20,898 bases of DNA from contig CABUSL010000022.1 in NCBI GenBank assembly GCA_902494295.1, positions 1-20,898 on the forward strand, in the 5' to 3' direction. Below are positions 1 to 5,612 of the stretch, in pieces; the first letter of the stretch is position 1, and each line of letters starts with the position of its first letter. The stretch is from an uncultured Collinsella sp. (GTDB lineage Bacteria > Actinomycetota > Coriobacteriia > Coriobacteriales > Coriobacteriaceae). Made by a program: the position numbers and the translations under genes. The notes beneath the pieces are model-generated. The model did not search any database and was not told the origin of the DNA. It was given only the letters and a program-made list of their open reading frames with translations.

Positions 1-135
1 CGCCTCGATATGCACGCCGTCGCCCGCGTTGAGCACCCAGCCGCAAATGCCGTGCGCCATGGCCTCGCGATACACAAACGGCCGCATGCCGACGCCCTGC
101 ACAATGCCCGTTACATGGATATGCGCATGCCGCAT
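1..135 (-). CDS. hypF: HypF, [NiFe]-hydrogenase maturation carbamoyltransferase (N-terminal fragment, cut by window edge)
   Basis: Only the first 45 codons are in the window. They encode an acylphosphatase-type domain: the loop VQGVGMRPFVYR (residues 12-23) carries the catalytic Arg18, and GWVLNAGDGV (32-41) carries the Asn36 expected of acylphosphatases. The RPFVYR wording and the GWVLN segment are typical of HypF; stand-alone acylphosphatases usually read R-Y/W-F in that place. In the HypF family this domain helps turn carbamoyl phosphate into the cyanide ligand of the NiFe centre, working with HypE in the cytoplasm. The ATG at 135 is preceded by a clear GGAGG ribosome site. The gene lies 29 bases downstream of nikR on the same strand, so nickel sensing and hydrogenase maturation appear to share a transcript. 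A stand-alone acylphosphatase cannot be fully excluded without the rest of the gene. Confidence 0.8.
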   Translation of the reverse strand, partial: MRHAHIHVTGIVQGVGMRPFVYREAMAHGICGWVLNAGDGVHIEA

Positions 136-164
136 GCGACCCTCCTTCGTTGAAATGTGTGCTG

Positions 165-677
165 TTACAGCCCCAGACTCTGCTTGGTGGCGGCGCACGT
201 GAGCTCTCCGTGCTTAACGCCGCGCAGGCCCAGCAGGCGGTCGGCTAGTTCGTAGACGCGCTCGCCGCGACCCTTGAGCGCCAGAATCTCCAAGCAGTTG
301 TGGTGATCCAGATGCACGTGCATGGTCGATACGATCTCGTCGGTGTAGTCGTGCTGCACTTCGTCCAGACGGCGCGTCAGGTCGCCGGTATGGTGGTCGT
401 AGATCATGGTGAGCGACCCGATAACATGCTCATCGGGCGTGCGCATCTGCTCCTTGGCGATCGAGGCGCGAATCAGGTCGCGCACGGCCTCGGAGCGGTT
501 GGCCACGTCGCCGCGGCGCGCGATCTGTTCGTCAAAACGGCGCAGCAGGTCGTCCGGTGCGGTAACCGAAAAGCGGACCAGCTCGGAGCCGGAGCCACTA
601 CAGTGGCAGCCCGCGTCACCGTCCGCCCCGTGCGGGTGCTCGTGCCCGTACCCGCAGCCGTGCTCGTGTTCGGCCAC
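165..677 (-). CDS. nikR: NikR, nickel-responsive ribbon-helix-helix regulator
   Basis: This 170-aa protein has a ribbon-helix-helix DNA-binding domain (about residues 31-75, starting ELVRFSVTAPDDLL) followed by an ACT-like nickel-sensing domain. The four high-affinity nickel ligands known from E. coli NikR (His76, His87, His89, Cys95) align with His109, His120, His122 and Cys128 in the segment TMHVHLDHHNC. In the family, nickel binding switches on DNA binding and usually represses nickel uptake or tunes nickel enzymes. The start is a GTG one base after the stop of the upstream gene, which suggests translational coupling; no ATG exists before Met78. The first 30 residues are an unusual extension rich in His and Cys (His4, 6, 12, 14, 16, 25; Cys8, 24, 26), which could bind extra metal. 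HypF follows 29 bases downstream. The NikR assignment is firm; the role of the tail is inference. Confidence 0.93.
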   Translation of the reverse strand: MAEHEHGCGYGHEHPHGADGDAGCHCSGSGSELVRFSVTAPDDLLRRFDEQIARRGDVANRSEAVRDLIRASIAKEQMRTPDEHVIGSLTMIYDHHTGDLTRRLDEVQHDYTDEIVSTMHVHLDHHNCLEILALKGRGERVYELADRLLGLRGVKHGELTCAATKQSLGL

Positions 678-678
678 G

Positions 679-927
679 TTACACCAGCTTCACGGAGCCG
701 ACGGAGTTGTGGTCGGCCTCGATGGCCTCTTCGTAGCCCTCGAGTGCGTCGTGGGCCTCGTGCAGCGCGGCCATGGCTGCCTCGAGCTTGGCGCCGATGC
801 GCTCCATGTCAAAATTCTCGGTCGCATGCAGCAGCTGATGGCTCCATTCGTGAGCGAGCTCGATGGTGTCGTCGACCTGCTTGACGCTCATGGCAAGCTG
901 GCTCATGTTCATTCCAACATCATGCAT
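679..927 (-). CDS. Small His-rich helical protein of unknown function, first gene of the nikR-hypF operon
   Basis: I do not recognise this 82-aa protein. The ATG at 927 has a good ribosome site (AAGGAGAT, 8 bases away). The sequence looks entirely alpha-helical, acidic, and free of Cys, signal peptide or membrane segment. Helix one holds three His at i, i+4, i+8 (His26, His30, His34), so they would lie on one face; His56, His59 and His73 add further potential ligands, and the N-terminus is Met-rich (Met1, 6, 8, 13). It ends one base before the GTG of nikR, so the two are almost certainly co-translated. From its position between a nickel regulator and its promoter, a role in nickel handling or hydrogenase assembly is plausible, but this is inference from context only. 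Confidence 0.75.
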   Translation of the reverse strand: MHDVGMNMSQLAMSVKQVDDTIELAHEWSHQLLHATENFDMERIGAKLEAAMAALHEAHDALEGYEEAIEADHNSVGSVKLV

Positions 928-1000
928 GGGAAATCTCCTTTTGTATGGGGCAGTTCAGTGGTTCAGATTTTACTACGCCCGCTCTGCGCGCAGTTGCATA

Positions 1001-1037
1001 AGAAAACGGGTACGAGTCTGTGCGACCCGCACCCGTT
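1001..1037 (-). terminator. Probable intrinsic terminator after trxA
   Basis: On the minus strand a 7-bp stem (AACGGGT / ACCCGTT, loop 19) is followed directly by TTTTCTT. It lies about 110 bases beyond the trxA stop and before the promoter region of the nikR operon. The long loop and the distance make this moderate evidence. No T-run follows on the plus strand. Confidence 0.45.
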
Positions 1038-1148
1038 CACTGGGGGCTGTTTGTGACTACCATACTATCCGTGGTTGCACTCGGTGCATCCAGAAGTCCG
1101 GCGAGCGGTGCAAAAGCGCTCATGGACGGCGGGCAAGTAACAAGCGTA

Positions 1149-1469
1149 TTACAGATGCTTCTCCAGCAGCGCCTGCAGCCTCGCCTTGGGCAGAGCGCCA
1201 ACCGAGCGGTCAATCTCCTCGCCGTTCTTAAACACAATCAGCGTGGGGATGCTCATGACGCCATACTTCATGGCCAGGTCCTGGTTGTCGTCGACGTTGC
1301 ATTTGGCAACGGCAAGCTTGCCCGCCAGCTCATCGGCAACCTCGTCAACGATGGGCGAGAGGGATCGACAGGGCCCGCACCAGGGTGCCCAAAAATCGAC
1401 CAGCACGGGCAGGCTGTCGTTAACGATGGAATCGAAGTTCTCGGGGGTAATCTGATTAATGTCAGCCAT
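1149..1469 (-). CDS. trxA: Thioredoxin
   Basis: This 106-aa cytoplasmic protein is a single complete thioredoxin domain. It has the WAPWCGPC active site with redox cysteines Cys31 and Cys34, the buried Asp25 of the VDFWAPW strand, and the cis-proline Pro75 in MSIPT. It reduces protein disulfides and would be recharged by thioredoxin reductase, which is not in the window. An extra Cys57 is present. The reading frame is open further upstream, but the ATG at 1469 is chosen because TGGAGG lies five bases before it and the family starts here. Length is normal for the family. The gene stands alone between a divergent plus-strand gene and the nikR operon, so it is probably monocistronic. Confidence 0.95.
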   Translation of the reverse strand: MADINQITPENFDSIVNDSLPVLVDFWAPWCGPCRSLSPIVDEVADELAGKLAVAKCNVDDNQDLAMKYGVMSIPTLIVFKNGEEIDRSVGALPKARLQALLEKHL

Positions 1470-1571
1470 GGTGACCTCCATAATGCGACGCGGCTCGGCC
1501 GCGTAAAACTCAGTACGACCGTGCTTATACCCAGCCGCCCGCAAAGCAACCACTCGCGGGCAGCTCTTTTA

Positions 1572-1577
1572 TATAAT
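1572..1577 (+). promoter_or_regulatory. -10 box of the promoter for the 1606-2181 gene
   Basis: A perfect TATAAT lies 28 bases before the chosen ATG at 1606. No convincing -35 is visible 16-18 bases upstream. Because the earlier in-frame ATG at 1576 overlaps this box, transcription from it would force use of the ATG at 1606. Confidence 0.5.
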
Positions 1578-1605
1578 GGTGGGCACGCAAACGATTGGAG
1601 AGCGC

Positions 1606-2181
1606 ATGTCCACGTCACAAAGCCAGAAAAAAGAAGTCATCGCCCAGGCCGCCGAGCAGGAGCTCGCATCGCTTGTGGGCCGTGGCGTGCGCATCGCGGG
1701 CAACGCGTGCTCGCCGATCGTGCTGGTCAAAGGCGATTTGGACGAGGCCGAGCGTTCGGGTGGCGAGCTTGCCGCCGGCCCGGATGGCGCGGCGTTGCGC
1801 AAGGCGCTTGGGGCCATCGGCTACGCGCCCGAGGATTTTTGCGTGCTGGCAAGCGTCGCCGGCGTGGGTGACGGAGCGGTCACGGTGGGCGAGACTCTGC
1901 CGTGCGAGCTGTTCCGCGAGGCGCTCGAGGCCTTGGACCCCGAGGCGGTGCTACTGCTCGACAACAACGCGGCCGATGCCATGCGCGAGACCTACGCCGA
2001 TATGCTCGTGGCGATCGATGACTTCGACACCGCCATGCTCAAGCCCGGCTTGGTCGCCCATGTGCAGGGTCGCCGCGTGCTCGCGCTCGACGGTTTTGAG
2101 GCGGCGCTCACTGACAAAGCCGCCAAGCAGCGCATGTGGGCATACATCAAGCAACTGACCCCGGCGGCCGCTCCGCTGTAG
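1606..2181 (+). CDS. Hypothetical protein with a degenerate uracil-DNA-glycosylase-like pattern
   Basis: The 191-aa product starts at the ATG at 1606, which has GGAGAG five bases upstream. An in-frame ATG at 1576 would overlap the TATAAT. It has no signal peptide or membrane segment. Residues 37-72 (strand PIVLV, then SGGELAAGPDGAALRKALGAIG) and residues 104-125 (REALEALDPEAVLLLDNNAADA) follow the spacing of the UDG family 4/5 fold, where a GEAPG loop, a G-x-x-x-x-G..G..L...L..IG segment and an L-x-P-x-V-I-L-x-L-G-x-x-A strand occur in order. The catalytic GEAPG is replaced by VKGDL (residues 41-45), and no four-Cys iron-sulfur set is present, so enzymatic uracil removal is unlikely. The fold relation is my inference from spacing and should be held loosely. 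The gene is convergent with the histidine kinase. Confidence 0.8.
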   Translation: MSTSQSQKKEVIAQAAEQELASLVGRGVRIAGNACSPIVLVKGDLDEAERSGGELAAGPDGAALRKALGAIGYAPEDFCVLASVAGVGDGAVTVGETLPCELFREALEALDPEAVLLLDNNAADAMRETYADMLVAIDDFDTAMLKPGLVAHVQGRRVLALDGFEAALTDKAAKQRMWAYIKQLTPAAAPL

Positions 2182-2241
2182 CGGACCGGAGCCGGTAAGG
2201 CGGCCCTGACGGGTCGAGCGCGGCGCCGGCTTATCGCGTCC

Positions 2242-3519
2242 CTACATCACAGCGCGCAGCTCAAACCGATCGCCGTTAATGCGGAACTGACAGTTGCCGT
2301 TCATGCGCTCCACGGCAAGTTTGATGCTCTTGGTGCCAAAGCCGTGGCCCGCATGCCGGGTCACGGGCATGCCGTCGACCATGCGCGGCGCGCGGTCAAA
2401 CGTGTTGGAAACTAACAGCAGCAGCTGGCCGTCCTCTAATCGCAGGTCAAAGTCGACGAAGCGCTTTCCTTGGGGTGCGGTGCTTGCGGCGGTGATAGCG
2501 TTTTCCAAGGCATTTGAGAGCACGCTAAACAGGTCGGCGTCACCTACGTGGACGGTTTCGGGTACGGCGGCGCGCAGGTTAGCGATAATGCCGTTTCTAT
2601 TGATATCCGAGTTAAATGACGAAAGCGCGATGTTTACGGTCTCGTTGGCGCAGAAGCGGCGTACGGCGGTGCGGTCGCCGGCTTCGCAGAGTTCGTCGAT
2701 GCGTTTGAGCGCCTCGTCGGTGTGGCCCTCCTCAATTAAAGCGGCCAGGCCGCGTAGGAAGTGGCGCATATCGTGGCGAAGAATCGACAGCTCGCGCCCA
2801 GATTGACGCCAGGCCTCGAGCTCTTTAATGGCGGCGCTGTCGCGGGTTTCGAGCATCCAGCGCTCTCGCTCGGCGGTTTCCTTTTCTTCGTATTCACGCA
2901 GGTAGATGGCGAGGAACATAAGGTAGAAGGCGCAGAGCGCAAAGGCCAAAAACTCAACCGTCACCACCGAGCCCGAGTGGAACAGCGTGGTGTAGACGTT
3001 GGTGGCATAGTCAAAGACGTAATAGACGAGCGGCAGGATTAAAAGGATGCCCAGCTCGGTGGGGCTTTTAATTGCCAGGCGGGGTCCAATGTCGCTGGCC
3101 CAATGTAGCAGGACGGTAAAGACGCCGAGCGTGGTAGCGATGCGTGCCAGATAGTACGCAATCTGAGAATCGGTTGCGGCAAATGCGGCGATACCCATCC
3201 AATTGCTGAACTGGCAGCTCAGATAGGCACTCGTAATGCCGAGCGCGGCAAGCAGCGGACTCAGGCGGTAGCGCGCGCACAGGTAGACGATAAGCGGCAG
3301 GTGCACGACAAGTGGATAAGCCTGGCGGGCAAATAGTTCGCCGCCAACGACGTTGGCGATTGAGAAGGCGGTGCCGGTCAGAATGGTAACGACCACCAGC
3401 TCGAGCGCATGGCGTCGATTGAGCTCGACACCGCATAGCGCCGCCGAGGCAAAGACGCCAAAGAGCAGCGTCGTGGCGTGGTGGATTGCCCAAAGGACCA
3501 TTTCGACCGAGGAGACCAT
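2242..3519 (-). CDS. GHKL-type sensor histidine kinase, partner of the LytTR regulator
   Basis: The 425-aa protein has about seven hydrophobic membrane segments in residues 7-207, a short coiled linker (208-240), and a cytoplasmic kinase domain of the AgrC/GHKL kind. The phosphoacceptor is probably His249 in LSILRHDMRHF. The N box is FSVLSNALENAI (331-342, with Asn336 and Asn340), and the G box is GHGFGTKSI (391-399). In this family the membrane part senses a peptide or envelope signal and the kinase passes phosphate to a LytTR regulator. Its ATG shares one base with the TGA of the upstream regulator gene (TGATG) and has GGGAG seven bases before it, so the pair is translationally coupled. No autoinducer-peptide or exporter gene is adjacent; the signal is unknown. 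Confidence 0.9.
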   Translation of the reverse strand: MVSSVEMVLWAIHHATTLLFGVFASAALCGVELNRRHALELVVVTILTGTAFSIANVVGGELFARQAYPLVVHLPLIVYLCARYRLSPLLAALGITSAYLSCQFSNWMGIAAFAATDSQIAYYLARIATTLGVFTVLLHWASDIGPRLAIKSPTELGILLILPLVYYVFDYATNVYTTLFHSGSVVTVEFLAFALCAFYLMFLAIYLREYEEKETAERERWMLETRDSAAIKELEAWRQSGRELSILRHDMRHFLRGLAALIEEGHTDEALKRIDELCEAGDRTAVRRFCANETVNIALSSFNSDINRNGIIANLRAAVPETVHVGDADLFSVLSNALENAITAASTAPQGKRFVDFDLRLEDGQLLLLVSNTFDRAPRMVDGMPVTRHAGHGFGTKSIKLAVERMNGNCQFRINGDRFELRAVM

Positions 3520-4238
3520 CAGTGTCTCCCACCCTCAAAGCGAACCGCAAAGTAGGCGTCTTGGAATCCCTGCTTGCAGCTGCGCGAAAGCGGGATGCAC
3601 GCACCCGAGCGCATGACGATGTCCGTGCGGTCAAAGTGATCGATATTGCGCAGGTTGACCTGGTAGCTGCGGTGGCATTTAAAGAAGACTCCGTTTTGCT
3701 CCAAGCGGTCCTCGACGCTGCGGAACGACTCGAGTGCCTCGATATCGCGTCCGTCGCGCAGGTGGAAGACCACGTGCTTGTTGCGCGCCTCGGCATATTC
3801 GATGTCGGACAGGCGCAGGGCGTGGTAGCCAAAGGAAGTTTTGATCACGAGCTCGTCGGTTGCCGCCGGGCGCATGCTCGAAAGCTCGTCGAGCAACTGC
3901 GCCAGGCGTTCGTAAGTCACGGGCTTGAGCAGATAGTCGAAGGCACGGACCTCGTAGGACTCCAGTGCAAACTCGGGCGATGAGGTGAGGAACACCAGGC
4001 GCACGGCGGTATCGGCCTGGCGCAATTCGCGCGCGGTGTCCATGCCGTTGACGAGCGGCATGATCATGTCGAGCAGGATAATGTCGGCTCGCGACGCGGC
4101 ATGGCGGGTCAGCAGGTCCTCGCCGCGCGTGACGAGCGCAACATCGACCGCCGTGCCCGTTTCGGTCGACCAACGGTCGATCATCCGGTGCAGTCTATCT
4201 AGAAAAGCGACGTCGTCGCAGGCAATAATCTTGAGCAT
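3519..4238 (-). CDS. LytTR-family response regulator
   Basis: The 239-aa protein has a receiver domain (residues 1-120) with acidic pair Asp8/Asp9, phosphoacceptor Asp57 in ILLDMIMP, switch Thr85 in VFLTSS and Lys105 in YLLKP. A LytTR DNA-binding domain follows (about 130-235), with the typical FFKCHRSYQVNLRNI segment. LytTR regulators bind paired direct repeats in promoter DNA and often control virulence, competence or bacteriocin-like functions. The reading frame runs further upstream, but the ATG at 4238 is chosen: AAGGAGG lies seven bases before it, and the protein then begins with the canonical strand MLKIIACDD. It comes first in a two-gene operon with the kinase. The target genes are not evident here. 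Confidence 0.93.
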   Translation of the reverse strand: MLKIIACDDVAFLDRLHRMIDRWSTETGTAVDVALVTRGEDLLTRHAASRADIILLDMIMPLVNGMDTARELRQADTAVRLVFLTSSPEFALESYEVRAFDYLLKPVTYERLAQLLDELSSMRPAATDELVIKTSFGYHALRLSDIEYAEARNKHVVFHLRDGRDIEALESFRSVEDRLEQNGVFFKCHRSYQVNLRNIDHFDRTDIVMRSGACIPLSRSCKQGFQDAYFAVRFEGGRH

Positions 4239-4446
4239 TCTGAGCCTCCTTAGTAGTTCGATTTTGCCACATTGGGTGCGGACCGCTCGCGGAGGCGTGT
4301 CCCATTTGCGCCCCGCGTCGTGCAACTCGCGCCGAGCGGTATTGCGGTGGCGAAAGATGCCTCCTGCGCTATTGAGAGCTCGGCTATCCTCAGCTTGTCA
4401 GTTCGAAAATGGACCTGCCACATGATTGAATCTTTATTTCAACTTT
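4239..4446. other. Upstream region between the divergent two-component and NAD operons
   Basis: This 208-base stretch should hold the promoter for the LytTR operon on the minus strand. I could not pick a convincing -35/-10 pair. It includes the AAGGAGG ribosome site of the regulator near 4244-4252. No open frame with a ribosome site is visible. Confidence 0.4.
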
Positions 4447-4490
4447 ACACCTAGGTTTACAGCTGTCTTGTCAGCTGTAAACCTAGGTGT
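4447..4490. promoter_or_regulatory. Perfect 19-bp inverted repeat, probable NiaR operator of the nad operon
   Basis: The arms ACACCTAGGTTTACAGCTG (4447-4465) and its exact reverse complement (4472-4490) are separated by TCTTGT. The repeat overlaps the likely nadA -35 box, so a bound protein would block RNA polymerase. The last gene of the operon encodes NiaR, the niacin-responsive repressor of NAD synthesis genes, which makes NiaR the obvious ligand. The site identity is inferred from position and symmetry. As RNA it would also form a strong hairpin, but it lies upstream of the predicted transcription start. Confidence 0.75.
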
Positions 4491-4496
4491 CATACT
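4468..4496 (+). promoter_or_regulatory. Probable nadA promoter
   Basis: TTGTCA (4468-4473; five of six match to TTGACA) and CATACT (4491-4496; four of six match to TATAAT) are separated by exactly 17 bases. The -35 lies inside the right half of the inverted repeat. Predicted transcription start is near 4503, giving a leader of about 30 bases to the nadA ATG. Confidence 0.55.
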
Positions 4497-4531
4497 AAAG
4501 CCCCAAGATTCGCCAAAAGAGAGGGGCCTTG

Positions 4532-5557
4532 ATGGCACAGAGCGCGAACATGGATGCGTCGGAGCTTGCACGCGATATCGCGGCCGGCCTAGCATCGGCA
4601 ACGACGGCAACGGAGCGCGCGGCACTGGTGCCCGCAGAGCTCGTCGAGGCCATTCAGCAACTAAAAACCCAACGTGACGCGGTGATTCTGGCGCACTATT
4701 ACGTGGCGCCCGAGGTGCAGGCCGTGGCTGATTACGTCGGCGATAGCTTCTACCTGGCCAAGCTCGCCAAGAGCCTGCCACAGCGGACCATCGTGCTGTG
4801 CGGCGTGGAGTTTATGGGCGAGAGCGCCAAGCTGCTCAACCCCACCAAGACCGTGCTGCTGCCCCAGCCGGGCGCGGATTGTCCCATGGCTCATATGGTC
4901 AAGCGCGAGACGGTCGACGCCGCCCGCGCCGAGTACGGCGACGACCTTGCCGTGGTGTGCTACGTCAACTCCACGGTTGAGATCAAGAGCTGGAGTGACG
5001 TGTGTGTCACCAGTTCCAACGCCGTCAAGATCGTGTCCGAGCTGCCGCAGCAGCACGTCCTGTTCATTCCCGACCAGAACCTGGGCCGCTTCGTAGCCGA
5101 GCAGGTGCCGCAAAAGCACGTCATCCTCAACAAGGGCTACTGCCCGCGCCACCACGTCATCACCGTCGAGCAGATCGTTGACGCGCAGGAAGCGCACCCC
5201 GAAGCACTCGTGCTGGCGCACCCCGAGTGCAAGGCCGACGTGCTGGCCGAGGCCGACTACATCGGCTCCACCGCCGGCATCATCAAGTATGCCGAGGAGT
5301 CGGACGCCAGCGAATTCATCATCGTGACGGTCCGCGGCGTGCTCTACGAGCTCGAGCGCCGCTGCCAGGGTACCGGCAAGAAGTTCTACTTCCCCGCGGT
5401 GCAGCCCACCTGCGTCAACATGGACCTCATCACGCTCGAAAAGCTCGTGCGCTGCCTGGAGACGGGCGAGGGCGAGGTGCAGATCGGCGTCTCGGACGAG
5501 GCCGCCGATCAGGCCAAGCTCACGCTCGACCGTATGCTCGAGTACGCAGCGCGCTAG
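4532..5557 (+). CDS. nadA: Quinolinate synthase
   Basis: The 341-aa product condenses iminoaspartate with dihydroxyacetone phosphate to quinolinate, the second step of de novo NAD synthesis, in the cytoplasm. It carries three cysteines at the places expected for the [4Fe-4S] cluster: Cys117 (GADCPM), Cys204 (NKGYCPRHH) and Cys294 (VQPTCVNM). The ILAHYYVAPEVQ (52-63), EFMGESAKLL and YVNSTVEIK segments are typical of NadA. The ATG at 4532 is preferred over the TTG three bases earlier, with GAGGGG five bases upstream. It is the first gene of nadA-nadB-nadC-niaR and is likely repressed by NiaR at the inverted repeat upstream. Length is normal for the family. Confidence 0.97.
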   Translation: MAQSANMDASELARDIAAGLASATTATERAALVPAELVEAIQQLKTQRDAVILAHYYVAPEVQAVADYVGDSFYLAKLAKSLPQRTIVLCGVEFMGESAKLLNPTKTVLLPQPGADCPMAHMVKRETVDAARAEYGDDLAVVCYVNSTVEIKSWSDVCVTSSNAVKIVSELPQQHVLFIPDQNLGRFVAEQVPQKHVILNKGYCPRHHVITVEQIVDAQEAHPEALVLAHPECKADVLAEADYIGSTAGIIKYAEESDASEFIIVTVRGVLYELERRCQGTGKKFYFPAVQPTCVNMDLITLEKLVRCLETGEGEVQIGVSDEAADQAKLTLDRMLEYAAR

Positions 5558-5560
5558 AAC

Positions 5561-5595
5561 AATGTGGCATGAGGGATGGTCCCTTATGCCACATT
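5561..5595 (+). repeat. 16-bp hairpin between nadA and nadB
   Basis: The arms AATGTGGCATGAGGGA and TCCCTTATGCCACATT pair over 16 positions with one G-T wobble around a three-base loop (TGG). It begins three bases after the nadA stop and ends just before the nadB ribosome site. No T-run follows, so it is not an intrinsic terminator. It could shield the nadA 3' end, alter nadB translation, or be a dispersed palindromic repeat that landed here. Confidence 0.8.
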
Positions 5596-5612
5596 CAAGG
5601 GAGAGGATTCCT

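Noticed and set aside
928..1000. NikR operator of the GTATGA-N16-TCATAC type
   Set aside because: A single GTATG occurs at 943-947, but no matching second half is visible at the right distance.
2189..2232. Terminator between the 1606-2181 gene and the kinase
   Set aside because: AGCCGG and CCGGCT could pair, but the loop is about 30 bases and there is no T-run on either strand.
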